Made by a program: the position numbers and the translations under genes. From positions 1,240,001-1,304,000 of the forward strand of contig NZ_CP046606.1 of NCBI RefSeq assembly GCF_030408355.1: a DNA stretch of 64,000 nucleotides, in the 5' to 3' direction. Below are positions 1 to 9,061 of this stretch, one piece after another (within the stretch, counting starts at the first letter, position 1; each line of letters opens with the position of its first letter). This stretch comes from Corynebacterium afermentans subsp. afermentans. Lineage in GTDB: Bacteria > Actinomycetota > Actinomycetes > Mycobacteriales > Mycobacteriaceae. The notes beneath the pieces were generated by a model. It saw nothing but the letters and a program-made list of their open reading frames with translations, had not been told where the DNA came from and searched no databases.

Positions 1-1547
1 GGGCTTGACAGTGCGACACGCGCGAGCGCGAGCTGCTGCTCCACCTCCGGCGGGATCTCCTCTGCTCCCGCGCCGACGGCGGTGTCCAGCCCTTTCGGGA
101 ACAGGCGCGCGAACTGGGTGCCATCGGGGTCGAGCCCGACGGTTGCCAACGCCCGCAATAGGTCCGTGTCGGTCGCACCCTGTGCTGCCATCGAGAGGTC
201 CTCGCGCAGGGAGCCGGCGAACAGGTGGACGTCCTGGGTGAGCAGAGTGACGTTCTTCGCGGTCCACGTGTCGCTGACCTGCGAGGTGTCCACCCCTCCC
301 ACCCTGATGCTGCCAGCCGTGGGCTCCACAAGTCCCGCGATAAGCGCGGTGAGGGTGGACTTGCCAGCGCCCGAGGTCCCCACCAGCGCGGTAGTAGTTC
401 CCGCCGCGAGTGTGACGGAGAGATCCTCAAGCACATTGGCGCCACCCGGGTACGCGAAGGAGACGTGGTCGACTGCCACATCCACGGGCTTGGTCAGGTC
501 CTCCGGTACGACTGTGGCGACGCGGCCGTCCGCGAGCTTGGCCAGGCTCACCGCGCGGCCCACGGCGGTGGCCGCACTCTGCAGCTCCCCGACGAAGAAC
601 AGAGCGTTGAACACCATGACTTCGGCGCGGATCACCATGAACACCGCTGCACTCGCCTGGCCCGGGGTGACAGCGCCGGTGGAGGCGAGCCAGGCACCCA
701 CACCGAGGGTGAGCAGCACCCACGCGGCGAAAGCGACCTGTCCGATGCCCATGAGCCGGATGAACCAGGGCGCACGGTCCATCTCCGCTTCCACCGCGCC
801 CCACGAGGTCCGCCGCATCCGGGCCAGTGCCCAGCGCTCCAAATCGAAGGCGCGCAGCGTGGGCAGGCCCCGGACGGTGTCCAGCAACACCGCGTTGCGA
901 CGCGCCTCCGCCACGCTCACGGCGTTGGAGGCAGCCGGGATCGCGCGGACCACCGCGCGGGCGACCGGGTAGGTGCAGACGCAGATCAATAGCAGGATCC
1001 CGGCGAAGCGGACGTCGATAAGCAAAAGCCCGATAAACGTGATCGGAAAGACGAACACGATGGTGAGCACGCGCGAGCCGATGGCGGTGATGGTTTGGAC
1101 GACGTCGTCGATGTCCTTGGTCATGCGCGTGATCACGTTGCCGGTGCCGAGCTCCATCACCCGCGGCACAGGTGCGCGCAGGATCGCGTCGAGGCAGCGA
1201 CGGCGCAGATCGATGGACGCGCGGGCAACTTTGAGGCCCACCACGTAGTTGCCCAGGGCGCGCAAGAACATCTCGACGAGCATGCAGGCCAACGCGAGAC
1301 CTACGGTCCACACGAACGCGCGGGTGCCGGTGCCCAGCAGCGGAACCTCACCGCCGGTAAGCGGGTCGACGCTGCGGCCGAAAAGGTTCGACTGTGTGGT
1401 GTAGAAGACGACGGTGAGCGCCTGGATGATCAAAAGCCCCGTCCACCAACGCCTGTCCAGCGCGTTCGGCAGTGCCGAGAGGTACGCGAAGGTTTCCTTC
1501 ACGCTCGCGGGGGCGACCGCGTCAGTGCGTTCGTACTCGCGCTGCAT
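1..1547 (-). CDS. ABC exporter half-transporter, membrane plus ATPase domains (3' end off the window)
   Basis: Exporter-type ABC protein that begins MQREYERTDAV with ATG at 1547, directly abutting the stop of the broken partner gene upstream; the frame stays open to the window edge, so the C-terminus is missing. Residues about 30-330 form a hydrophobic six-helix type membrane domain. The ATPase domain follows with a clear P-loop GTSGAGKST near residue 390 and a Q-loop LLTQDVHLF. Where LSGGQ should precede QQLALAR the sequence reads AEEIPPEVEQQLALAR, so the signature motif is degenerate. It is probably one half of an asymmetric heterodimer with the gene at 1548-3090. The substrate cannot be told from sequence; lipid, peptide or drug export are the usual family roles. 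Confidence 0.85.
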   Translation of the reverse strand, partial: MQREYERTDAVAPASVKETFAYLSALPNALDRRWWTGLLIIQALTVVFYTTQSNLFGRSVDPLTGGEVPLLGTGTRAFVWTVGLALACMLVEMFLRALGNYVVGLKVARASIDLRRRCLDAILRAPVPRVMELGTGNVITRMTKDIDDVVQTITAIGSRVLTIVFVFPITFIGLLLIDVRFAGILLLICVCTYPVARAVVRAIPAASNAVSVAEARRNAVLLDTVRGLPTLRAFDLERWALARMRRTSWGAVEAEMDRAPWFIRLMGIGQVAFAAWVLLTLGVGAWLASTGAVTPGQASAAVFMVIRAEVMVFNALFFVGELQSAATAVGRAVSLAKLADGRVATVVPEDLTKPVDVAVDHVSFAYPGGANVLEDLSVTLAAGTTTALVGTSGAGKSTLTALIAGLVEPTAGSIRVGGVDTSQVSDTWTAKNVTLLTQDVHLFAGSLREDLSMAAQGATDTDLLRALATVGLDPDGTQFARLFPKGLDTAVGAGAEEIPPEVEQQLALARVALSS

Positions 1548-3090
1548 CTACGCCACCTCCAATGCGGTTCCGGCGTGCTGCCACGCCGAGTTTCCGGTGA
1601 TCACCACGGTCGTTTTGTCCGTCCTGAGCACCGCTACGGCTTCCACGACATCCGCCTGGGTCACGGAATCGAGCCCCGTGGTCGGATCGTCCAAGATCAA
1701 CACCTCAGGGTCGGCGGCGAGCGCCCGAGCTAGCGCGACGCGCTGCCGCTGTCCGCCGGAGAGGTTCAGGCCGGCCTCGCCCAGCGGCGCGTTCGGCAAC
1801 TCGCCTACTTCGTTGACGCCGCCGAGCCTGCGGAGGATGTCCTGGCAGTGGGCGGCCGCGAGCGCTTGCTTCACCACGTCCTCCGACACGTCCCCGCGCG
1901 GATTCTCATTGTCCGCAATGGTGCCCTCGAACACGTTGACGGTGTGCGGCGGGAACAGCGCATCGGCGCGCTGCGCCCACGCAACGGCTGTGACGAAGGA
2001 GCGCTCCGCCGGCTCGAGGATCCACAGTCCCGCACCTGGGACCGGGGTGTCTGTCGGCTCAGGCCCCGCGGTGTCGTCGCCCGCGTGGTGCAACTGCTCG
2101 ATGCGTCGGCCGCTGGCCACCGCCCTGCCCCACCCGCTGGCTAAGTCGCCGAACGCGAAGCCCGCCATTTTCAACGCAGGCGGCACCAGAAGCGCCACGG
2201 ACGTCAACTGGCCCGGGGTGATCTCGCCGCGCAGCGTCATCCATGCGGCCAGCCCCACGATGCCCAGGTTGCACAACCACGCCACGCATAACCGGGCAAA
2301 ACCCAGTCACACCTCTACGCGCAGATGGGTGAGCATGAGGCGCTTCGCCTTGGCCGTCTCCGTATGAAAGCGGTGAGCGACGGTCCCGCCCGCCCCCAGG
2401 CCCTTGACAGTGCGCAGGCCCTGCGAAGCATCCGTGGCCAAGCTCGCCACGTCAGCCTCCGCCGCACGCCGCTTGAGCGACACCCGTGTCACCGGACCGG
2501 CAGTCCACGCCGCAAACAACGCGATGACAAGCGCGCTTACGGGAATGGCGAGCGAGACCCACGGACTAACCGTCCACATCGCCACAATTGCGCCCGCGGC
2601 GTAGCCGATGGCCATCAGCGGAAACGACAGCAGCTCGCGGTAGCGGCCAATAGTGTTCGCGTCGGCGTCGATGGTGTTGAGCACCGTGCCAGGGCTCATC
2701 GCCCCCGCCCCCGCGGCGCAGCACGCCCGAGGACAGGTGTTGCTGCGCGTTGTGGGTGACGCGGCGCACCGAGGCTGCGGCCAAGCCGTCGCCAGTGGCC
2801 TCGCCGATGAACTGGAGGATGAAAATGCCGACCAGCACCGCGATAAGCCGCCACGCGTTGAACGTGCTCTCGCCCACCAGGCCGTCCACGATCATGCCCA
2901 CCACCACCGGGACAAACGCGGCGATTCCGGTGCCGAGAAGGTAGCTGACAATGTGCAGTGCCAACACACCCGGATATGCGCCGACCATGTCCCTGACCAC
3001 GCGGTTTCCACTACTCCAGCGCGCCGGGTGGAGACGGTTCGGATCGTCCGCAGGTGGCGCGGGCGGGACGAACCAGCTGTACGTCTTCAT
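1548..3090 (-). pseudogene. ABC exporter half-transporter, broken by a frameshift and a nonsense codon
   Basis: Partner of the ABC gene at 1-1547. Starting at ATG 3090 the frame encodes the N-terminal membrane helices (residues 1 to about 125). It then shifts within the C-rich tract 2702-2712: homology continues in another frame (SPGTVLNTIDADANTIGRY, 2697 downwards). That frame meets an in-frame TGA at 2307-2309, after which the same frame continues with [15 protein letters not shown] to 1548. The ATPase part has an intact [13 protein letters not shown] but no recognisable P-loop, an Asp in place of the catalytic Glu (LILDDPTTG) and no H-loop His (VVITGNSAW). Either the gene is dead or both lesions are sequencing errors; two independent lesions in one gene favour real decay. 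Confidence 0.8.
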
Positions 3091-3220
3091 TCTGCGCGGT
3101 GGGGGGCATCATTCTGGAAAACCTAGCAAATTTTCAGGGTTGTACTGGCGATTTGGCGGTTCAATCGCCCCGCCCTATAGTTATGCGAGTGCCCAGCCGA
3201 GAGGCTGAAAAACACCCTAA

Positions 3221-3306
3221 GCCCGGGTGGCGGAATGGCAGACGCGCTAGCTTGAGGTGCTAGTGTCCTATTAACGGACGTGGGGGTTCAAGTCCCCCTC
3301 CGGGCA
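3221..3306 (+). tRNA. tRNA-Leu (anticodon GAG)
   Basis: An 86-base cloverleaf with a long variable arm, as expected for tRNA-Leu. The acceptor stem GCCCGGG pairs with TCCGGGC (last pair G-T). The anticodon stem CTAGC/GCTAG encloses loop TTGAGGT, giving anticodon GAG, which reads CUC and CUU codons. The T arm GGGGG-TTCAAGT-CCCCC is canonical. The 3' CCA is not encoded, as is common in actinobacteria. A terminator hairpin follows. Confidence 0.95.
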
Positions 3307-3315
3307 CAGACCCAT

Positions 3316-3352
3316 CACCCCGCTCGCATACGTTGCGACGGGGTGTTTTGTT
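3316..3352 (+). terminator. Rho-independent terminator after tRNA-Leu
   Basis: Stem CACCCCG (3316-3322) and CGGGGTG (3339-3345) with a 16-base loop, followed by TTTTGTT. It lies 10 bases after the tRNA 3' end. Confidence 0.75.
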
Positions 3353-3409
3353 CATGGGGCGCCCTTCCTCGAGTTGGTGCCAGGCTACCGGCCGGTGGAT
3401 GATGGCGTA

Positions 3410-4087
3410 GTGAATCGTTTGCGGAAGGCACCCCGGAACCGGATCGCACTCGTCGTTGCGGCCGGCGCGTTGTTCATCGCAGCATGGATGCTTCTCGACG
3501 TCCCTCCGCTGTCGACGCTCCGCACCTGGTCCGATGAGACCGGTGTCTGGTTCCCTGTCCTGTTCTGGCTGCTGTACGTACTGATCACCCAGTTCCCCAT
3601 CCCCAGGACGCTGATGACTGTCTCCGCCGGCATCCTTTTCGGCACCGCCCGCGGAATACTCATCGCGCTGACGGCCACGACGGTCAGCGCAGTCATTTCG
3701 CTCCTCATCGTCCGGACGCTACTGAGGGACTGGGTGGAGCCGCGCCTGACGCACCCGGCTGTGGAGAACATCAACCGGCGGCTTGAACAACGTGGTTGGT
3801 TGGCCATCTTGAGCCTGCGCATGATCGCGGCGGTGCCGTTTTCCATCATGAACTACGCCGCGGCGCTGACCCGGGTGCCCATCGCCCCGTTCGCACTCGC
3901 AACCCTGGTGGGGTCTGCGCCCGGCACGATCCTGGTCACCCTGTTCGGCGACACGCTCACGGGCGATGCGGACCCGGTGTTCGTGGCCATCATGGCGGTG
4001 CTCGCCGTCCTCGGCGTCGCGGGGCTGGTGCTGGACGCTCGCATGCCAACCCGCTCGGGACGTGTCGGAGTCAAGCCCCAAGGGTAG
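3410..4087 (+). CDS. TVP38/TMEM64 (DedA-like) family membrane protein
   Basis: Integral membrane protein of about 225 residues. A basic N-terminus (VNRLRKAPRNR) leads into the first helix, then FPIPRTLMTVSAGILFG and an RMIAAVPFSIMNYAAALT segment, the Pro/Gly/Asn-containing re-entrant motifs of the TVP38/SNARE-associated family. Bacterial members are thought to act in lipid or ion handling at the membrane, but the role here is unknown. I chose the GTG at 3410 because it sits just before the positive-inside charge cluster; a TTG at 3374 is also in frame. Neither has a strong Shine-Dalgarno. It is followed 20 bases later by an HTH protein gene on the same strand. Confidence 0.8.
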   Translation: MNRLRKAPRNRIALVVAAGALFIAAWMLLDVPPLSTLRTWSDETGVWFPVLFWLLYVLITQFPIPRTLMTVSAGILFGTARGILIALTATTVSAVISLLIVRTLLRDWVEPRLTHPAVENINRRLEQRGWLAILSLRMIAAVPFSIMNYAAALTRVPIAPFALATLVGSAPGTILVTLFGDTLTGDADPVFVAIMAVLAVLGVAGLVLDARMPTRSGRVGVKPQG

Positions 4088-4107
4088 ACCGGAGTACGCT
4101 ACGGCCC

Positions 4108-4677
4108 ATGATTGCCGTGCATGCGAGGTACCGGGGCCGCGAGAAGGCCCGCGCCACCGTGGTGGAGCGCTCCGCCGAGGCGCTGAGCTCCCTGCCCGGT
4201 GTCGCAGGCTTCGAGGTGCTCGGGGTGGAGGACATCCGCTCGCAGGTCGCGGACGCGGAGGCTGCGCTCAACCTGATCATGGCTCTGCTTTCAGACGGCA
4301 ACTGGGCCATCGGGCTCGGCATCGCCGACGGCGCAGGCTCCACCCGCGACGCTTCTGCCACGGCGACTACTGCAGTCGGGACGAGAGCGGGGCAGGTGCG
4401 GGTGATCGTCGATAGGCAAAATGCGACGACTGAAGCCGCGGACATCGCGGCGACCTTCGCCCTGATGTCGCACGTGCTGCACAAGCGCACCTACGAGGGT
4501 CGCGAGGCGACGTCGCTGGTGCGACGCGGCATGAACCAAAATGAGGCCGCCGCAACCCTGGGCATCTCCAAACAGGCGATGAGCCAGCGGTTGCAGGCGG
4601 CCGGGTGGCCCGCGGAGCAGGCCGGGTGGCAGCTAGCGCTGAATTTGATTACTCGGGCTGCTGGTCAGGGCGAGTAA
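4108..4677 (+). CDS. Conserved hypothetical protein with C-terminal helix-turn-helix
   Basis: 189 residues from ATG 4108. The N-terminal 130 residues match no family I recognise. A C-terminal HTH is clear at about residues 139-166 (MNQNEAAATLGISKQAMSQ), where the QAMSQRL recognition helix resembles DNA-binding elements of small regulators. Residues 20-60 could carry a ligand-sensing fold, but no motif shows this. The last 29 bases overlap the 3' end of the convergent SPFH gene. One copy of the recurrent motif CGTCGATARGC lies inside the gene at 4407-4417. The regulatory role is inferred only from the HTH. Confidence 0.7.
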   Translation: MIAVHARYRGREKARATVVERSAEALSSLPGVAGFEVLGVEDIRSQVADAEAALNLIMALLSDGNWAIGLGIADGAGSTRDASATATTAVGTRAGQVRVIVDRQNATTEAADIAATFALMSHVLHKRTYEGREATSLVRRGMNQNEAAATLGISKQAMSQRLQAAGWPAEQAGWQLALNLITRAAGQGE

Positions 4678-5923
4678 CAGGGCGCGAGACCGGGTCGGAC
4701 TGCGCCTCCGGCTGGAAGGTCTGCTCAAAACCGGTCTGCTGCGGCTCGCCCGTGGTGATCTCGCGGCGGGTGGCGCCGCTGGATTCCGGTTTGATCGAAT
4801 CCTGCGCTGAATCCTGGGTCGGATCCGGGTCGTCCACGTGCTTGTTGGCCACAGCACGTGCCTCGGCGAGCGCCTTTGCCAGCTCCGGGTCGGTGGAGGT
4901 GTCGAACCAGCGGTCGGTGTTGCCGGACTCCGCGAGTTCGCGGTCCTGATCGGTGGGCGTCTCCGCCTCGTAGCGGAACACGCCGTCGTCGTCCTTGTCG
5001 GCGAACGCGCGGGCGAACTGCTGCAGCGAGTCGCCGAACTGGGACGGGATCATCCACATCGTCGCCGCGTCGTTGTTGGCGATCTTCGGCAGCTGCTCCA
5101 GGTACTGGTACGCCAAAAGCTCCGGAGTGACGCCGGAAGACTTGATCGCAGCGTTGACCTTCTGGATCGCGCGGGCCTCACCCTGCGCAGCCAGGTACTT
5201 GGCGGCGCGCTCACCCTCGGCGCGCAGCATCATCGCCTGGCGCTCCGCCTCCGCGTTGAGAATCGCGGCGTGCTTCTCGCCCTCCGCGGAGAGGATGCGG
5301 GCCTGCTTCTCACCTTCTGCGGTCTTGATGTCGGACTCGCGCTTACCTTCCGCGGTGAGAATCATGGCGCGCTTCTCACGGTCCGCCTTCATCTGCATCT
5401 CCATGGACTGCTGGATGGACGGCGGCGGATCAATCGCCTTGAGCTCCACACGGCTAATGCGCAGGCCCCACTTCGCAGTGGCCGCGTCCAGCTCGCCACG
5501 CAACCGGCGGTTGATGGTCTCGCGCGAGGTCAGCGTCTCTTCAAGTGTCATGCCGCCGACAACATCGCGGAGCGTGGCCACAGAAATCTGCTCCACACCG
5601 ACCAGGTAGTTGTCCACGCCATAGATTGCCTTGGCCGGGTCGTTGATCTGGAACGTGACCACCGTGTCGATCGCCACGGTCAGGTTGTCCTGCGTGATCA
5701 CGGCCTGCGGCGGAAAGGACACCACGCGCTCACGAGTGTCCACGCGCTCGCGCACCCGGTCGATGTAGGGCACGAGGAACGTCAGCCCGCCGGATGCGGT
5801 GCGGGTGTAGCGGCCGAGGCGCTCAATAACCGCCGCTTCGCCTTGCGGGATCAGCTTGATTGACGCGGTGAGAATTGCCACCACCAGCGCGATGATGACG
5901 AAGAATGTGATAAACCCTCCCAT
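4649..5923 (-). CDS. SPFH/Band 7 (stomatin-like, QmcA type) membrane protein
   Basis: 424 residues. One N-terminal membrane helix (about 5-24) is followed by a Band 7 domain (about 28-190) with the typical PQGEAAVIERLGRY opening. A long charged coiled coil comes next, with repeated AEGEKQA/AEGERAA units (about 185-260), then an acidic, probably disordered tail from about 330. Such proteins form large ring-like cages on the inner leaflet and organise membrane domains or tether proteases. It lies directly downstream of an NfeD gene with no gap (stop of NfeD 5924, start 5923). SPFH-NfeD pairs are a conserved two-gene module. The proline- and acid-rich tail of about 90 residues is longer than in typical stomatin homologues. 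Confidence 0.92.
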   Translation of the reverse strand: MGGFITFFVIIALVVAILTASIKLIPQGEAAVIERLGRYTRTASGGLTFLVPYIDRVRERVDTRERVVSFPPQAVITQDNLTVAIDTVVTFQINDPAKAIYGVDNYLVGVEQISVATLRDVVGGMTLEETLTSRETINRRLRGELDAATAKWGLRISRVELKAIDPPPSIQQSMEMQMKADREKRAMILTAEGKRESDIKTAEGEKQARILSAEGEKHAAILNAEAERQAMMLRAEGERAAKYLAAQGEARAIQKVNAAIKSSGVTPELLAYQYLEQLPKIANNDAATMWMIPSQFGDSLQQFARAFADKDDDGVFRYEAETPTDQDRELAESGNTDRWFDTSTDPELAKALAEARAVANKHVDDPDPTQDSAQDSIKPESSGATRREITTGEPQQTGFEQTFQPEAQSDPVSRPVTRPDQQPE

Positions 5924-6352
5924 TTAGGGCTCCTTCCACACGACAGCGACGGGGCCGTCAATATCGTAAACGGTCACGCGGGATCCTGCCGGGATGGTTT
6001 CCGCCGGATCGAGGCCGCGGGCGGACCACAGGGAGCCGTCGAAACGCACCTGGCCCTCGCCGCCCACGATGTCCTCGACGACCTCCGCCGTGCTGCCGAC
6101 CAGCGCCCGCGGCGAATCGTCCAACACCAGCGGCTTTTCCATGCGCCGGCGCAGCGGCGGACGCAGGAAGAACCAGAACAGCGCGGACGAGACGGCGAAC
6201 ACAGCGACTTCCGCCCACATGGGCACGCCGCCGAGCGCCACAAGCGCGGTGGTCAGCGCGCCCGCGCCGAGCATGAGCAGCGTCAGCTCGCCCACAGTCA
6301 ATTCCAGCAGCGCCAGCAGCGCCGCAGCTAAAAACCAAAGCAAAGGTCCCAC
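5924..6352 (-). CDS. NfeD-like membrane protein
   Basis: 142 residues. The N-terminal half holds two or three tightly packed helices (about 3-66, ending FWFFLRPPLRRRMEKP). The C-terminal half (about 80-142) is a small beta-rich OB-fold domain with the family pattern ALVGSTAEVVEDIVGGEGQVRFDGSLWSARG. NfeD partners bind SPFH proteins and cap or regulate their assemblies. The gene is translationally coupled to the SPFH gene downstream, consistent with one complex. It is a short NfeD lacking the protease domain of long NfeD proteins. Confidence 0.9.
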   Translation of the reverse strand: MGPLLWFLAAALLALLELTVGELTLLMLGAGALTTALVALGGVPMWAEVAVFAVSSALFWFFLRPPLRRRMEKPLVLDDSPRALVGSTAEVVEDIVGGEGQVRFDGSLWSARGLDPAETIPAGSRVTVYDIDGPVAVVWKEP

Positions 6353-6373
6353 GTGACGTACCTTACATGTGTT

Positions 6374-7216
6374 CTAGAGATCGTTTTTGGATAATTCCGG
6401 GTTGGTGACGAAGTCCACCAACCGCTCTACCGCTCCGATGAGCGTGGAATCCAGGTCCCGGAAGGTGCTCACTGACGACGACACACGCCGCCACCCTTCC
6501 TTCGGGTCCGACCACCCCAGGCGGCGGCACACGCCCGTCTTCCAGTCTTCGCCGTAGGGCACCTCCGGCCATGCGGGGATGCCCACGCTCGCGGGTTTCA
6601 CCGCAGCCCAGATGTCAACGTATGGGTGGCCCGTGACCAGCACGTGCGGGCCGACGTGCTCCACCAGCCGGGATTCCTTCGTGCCTTCGATCAGGTGGTC
6701 CGCCAGCACGCCGATGCGCCGGCCAGGGCCAGGCTGGAACTCGTCAAGGCGCTCCTGCAGGTTGTCCAGGCCTTCCAGGTACTCCACCACCACGCCTTCG
6801 ACGCGGAGGTCGTGGCCCCACACCTGCTCCACAATCGCGGCGTCGTGGATGCCTTCCACCCAGATGCGCGACGGCATGGCCACTTTGGCCTCGACGTTGC
6901 CTACTTTCCGGGAGCCGGAGTTGGACCGCTTCGGCCCGTCGTCGCGCGGCGCCACGTAGCGGGTCAGCGTCACGCGCTGGCCCTCCACCATGAACGCGCC
7001 GGGCAACATCTTGAACAGGCGCTGGGTGCCGTAGCGGTCCTCCAAGCGCACGAAGTCGCCGTCGTAGGTCCGCTCGAAGCCCACCACCGCGCCGACGAAG
7101 TCGTTGCCCACGATCTCCACGATGATGCCGGGTTCCGCCGGCATCTCCGGGTAGCTCGGGCGCTTGCTCCGCGCGTGTCCGCTGAAAATGTCTCCGCTGT
7201 ACCGGCTATCTCCCAT
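6374..7216 (-). CDS. DUF3097 family protein (TOPRIM-like)
   Basis: 280 residues from ATG 7216 (MGDSRYSGDIFSG). A longer frame opens at 7264, but that region holds the divergent gene's promoter. The family is restricted to actinobacteria. The central part has a TOPRIM-like pattern: VEGIHDAAIVEQVWG at about residue 120, a Glu-containing strand as in DNA primases and OLD nucleases, followed by YLEGLDNL and GVLADHLIEGTKES with acidic residues. This suggests a metal-dependent nucleic-acid role, unproven. It is divergent from the unknown gene at 7257 and shares a 40-base intergenic space. Confidence 0.8.
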   Translation of the reverse strand: MGDSRYSGDIFSGHARSKRPSYPEMPAEPGIIVEIVGNDFVGAVVGFERTYDGDFVRLEDRYGTQRLFKMLPGAFMVEGQRVTLTRYVAPRDDGPKRSNSGSRKVGNVEAKVAMPSRIWVEGIHDAAIVEQVWGHDLRVEGVVVEYLEGLDNLQERLDEFQPGPGRRIGVLADHLIEGTKESRLVEHVGPHVLVTGHPYVDIWAAVKPASVGIPAWPEVPYGEDWKTGVCRRLGWSDPKEGWRRVSSSVSTFRDLDSTLIGAVERLVDFVTNPELSKNDL

Positions 7217-7243
7217 AATGCGTCCGCATTGTATCGGCCCCGT

Positions 7244-7249
7244 TACACT
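7244..7249 (+). promoter_or_regulatory. -10 element for a probable leaderless transcript
   Basis: TACACT fits the corynebacterial TANNNT -10. It lies 7 bases before the ATG at 7257, so transcription should begin at or next to the start codon. No ribosome-binding site is present between them. Confidence 0.5.
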
Positions 7250-7256
7250 GGCCCGG

Positions 7257-8009
7257 ATGCACACGCGCGCCGAAGTCTATTCACCCCTGCAAAACACCGC
7301 CGTCTGGCTGGCGGCGTGGCTCTACAACGTCGAATCCTCCGACGACACCGTCGACGCGCTCACGGATCTCGGAGGTGCGCATTCGTACGGCAGCCTGCCT
7401 ATGGCGCAATTGCTTCACGACGTCCGCTCCGCCGCCGACCTCTCCACCCCCGGCCCCGCAATCAGACTCGTCCTCTGGGGTCCGGGCCAGGCGCCGCGGC
7501 TGCAGGCCGGCTCCCCTGCGATGGAAGCGCTGACCCAGGCCGGAGCGCTGGTGGTGCGCGGGGCGGGGATGCACCACATTCTTGTGCCCAGATACTCGGG
7601 CGGCGGGGTGAATTGGCGCTGGTTCGAAGACCCGGAACCGCTGCCGGAGCCAGAGTGGTTCTCTCCCGGCGAGGCGGACCAGCTGCTCTCCCGCGCCACA
7701 GAGCAGGCCGCCGTGCTGATCGAGGCAGCCGGCGGCACCCGAAAGGATCTGCCCAACCCGCGGCTGGCGGTGGGCACGCTCGCGGACTTCTACGACACCC
7801 CGGGGCTTCCCGCCGGTGTCACCCCGCGCGCGGCGAAACTCTTCGCCCGGGCGGACAGGGTGGCTGCCACGATTGAAACGGTCACCGACCGCCTGGACGA
7901 CCACTCCTTCGACCCGCAGCTGTTCGCGCTCTGGCGCCACGTGCGCTCCGCCCGCATGGCTGGTGTGGCCGATGCGGTGGTGGACTACCAGCGCGAGTGG
8001 GCGCGCTAG
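7257..8009 (+). CDS. Conserved actinobacterial protein of unknown function
   Basis: 250 residues, soluble, with no signal peptide or membrane helix. It begins MHTRAEVYSPLQNTAVWLAAW. Motifs such as LVLWGPGQAPRL and ILVPRYSGGGVNWRWFE look like a compact alpha/beta protein, but I recognise no catalytic signature. The ATG at 7257 follows a -10 element by 7 bases with no Shine-Dalgarno, so the message is probably leaderless. The last four bases overlap the 3' end of hemH. No function is assigned. Confidence 0.7.
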   Translation: MHTRAEVYSPLQNTAVWLAAWLYNVESSDDTVDALTDLGGAHSYGSLPMAQLLHDVRSAADLSTPGPAIRLVLWGPGQAPRLQAGSPAMEALTQAGALVVRGAGMHHILVPRYSGGGVNWRWFEDPEPLPEPEWFSPGEADQLLSRATEQAAVLIEAAGGTRKDLPNPRLAVGTLADFYDTPGLPAGVTPRAAKLFARADRVAATIETVTDRLDDHSFDPQLFALWRHVRSARMAGVADAVVDYQREWAR

Positions 8010-9043
8010 CGGCCCGGCCGCTTCACCGGCGCGCAGCACCCTTCCTTGCACGGCGCGCCATTAACGGTGCAGCCCTGCACCGTGACTGAAGACAAGGTTT
8101 TAGGCTTGACTTCCGCGCCGACGGCCTCGGCGATATCGACCACCATGCCGGCGAAGGCGGGCTCGAGGCCGACGGTCGGGGTGCGTGTCAGGGACACCCC
8201 CATCTCCTCGCACGCTTGCTTCAGCTCGGTGTCGAGGTCCCAGACCACCTCCATGTGGTCGGTGATAAAACCGATAGGCACGCAGATGAGGTGCTCCATC
8301 CCCTCGCGCTGAAGCTCCTGGGCGCGGTCCACCACGTCCGGCTCCAGCCACGGCGTCGCCGGGTTGCCGGAGCGCGACTGCCACACCACCTCGTAGCTAT
8401 CTACGCCGGCGTGCTTTGCGACGAGCCTCGCCGCCTCTGCAACCTGCCTCGAGTACAGGTGCTGGTCTGCCGGCCCGCCGGAGTTCTGGTCCGCGGCGGT
8501 GGGCACGCTGTGCGCGGTGAACAGCACGCGGGTGTCGCCGGTTGCCTTCTCCACGGCAGCGCGCAATCCCTCTGCCACGAGCTCGACGAATGTCGGGTGC
8601 CCGTAGAACTGCCAGAGCTTGGTGTAGGTGATCTCCGGCGTGACCTCCCGGATTTGCTGGATGTCCTCGTCGTACTGCCGGCAGGCTGAATACCCGCCCC
8701 AGGCACTGGTGGCGAATACGAGGACGTTCCTGTGGCCGTCGTCAAGCAACTGCTTCGCAGTGTCCGCGGCGAACGGGTGCCAGTTGCGGTTGCCGAAGTA
8801 GACGGGCAGGTCGATGCCGCGCGCCGACAGCTCAGCCTCGATGTTGGCGATGAGTTCGCGGTTTTGCCCGTTGATGGGGCTCACGCCGCCGAAGTGGAAG
8901 TAGTGCTCGCCGACCTGTGCCAGCCGCTCGCGCGGGATGCCGCGTCCGCGAGTGACGTTCTCAAGAAAAGGAATAACCTCGTCCTCCCCTTCGGGGCCGC
9001 CGAAGGAAAGGACGAGGAGTGCGTCGTAGTCGTTGAGAGCCAT
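8006..9043 (-). CDS. hemH: Ferrochelatase (coproporphyrin III ferrochelatase)
   Basis: 345 residues. It inserts ferrous iron into coproporphyrin III in the actinobacterial coproporphyrin-dependent haem pathway. Family features: LLVLSFGGPEG at the N-terminus, the iron-binding His178 in TAHSVP and the conserved Glu265 in HMEVVWD. The C-terminus carries Cys325, Cys332, Cys336 and Cys337, with Cys121 earlier, matching the pattern of actinobacterial enzymes that hold a [2Fe-2S] cluster. Acts in the cytoplasm at the membrane face. It lies downstream of the NlpC/P60 gene on the same strand (18-base gap), the order known from C. glutamicum. In newer nomenclature it is cpfC. Confidence 0.96.
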   Translation of the reverse strand: MALNDYDALLVLSFGGPEGEDEVIPFLENVTRGRGIPRERLAQVGEHYFHFGGVSPINGQNRELIANIEAELSARGIDLPVYFGNRNWHPFAADTAKQLLDDGHRNVLVFATSAWGGYSACRQYDEDIQQIREVTPEITYTKLWQFYGHPTFVELVAEGLRAAVEKATGDTRVLFTAHSVPTAADQNSGGPADQHLYSRQVAEAARLVAKHAGVDSYEVVWQSRSGNPATPWLEPDVVDRAQELQREGMEHLICVPIGFITDHMEVVWDLDTELKQACEEMGVSLTRTPTVGLEPAFAGMVVDIAEAVGAEVKPKTLSSVTVQGCTVNGAPCKEGCCAPVKRPGR

Positions 9044-9061
9044 GCTCTCGAGTTTATCCCG

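Noticed and set aside
2307..2309. TGA in the ABC gene as a selenocysteine codon
   Set aside because: No SECIS-like hairpin is seen after it, the family has no Sec members, and the same gene also has a frameshift.
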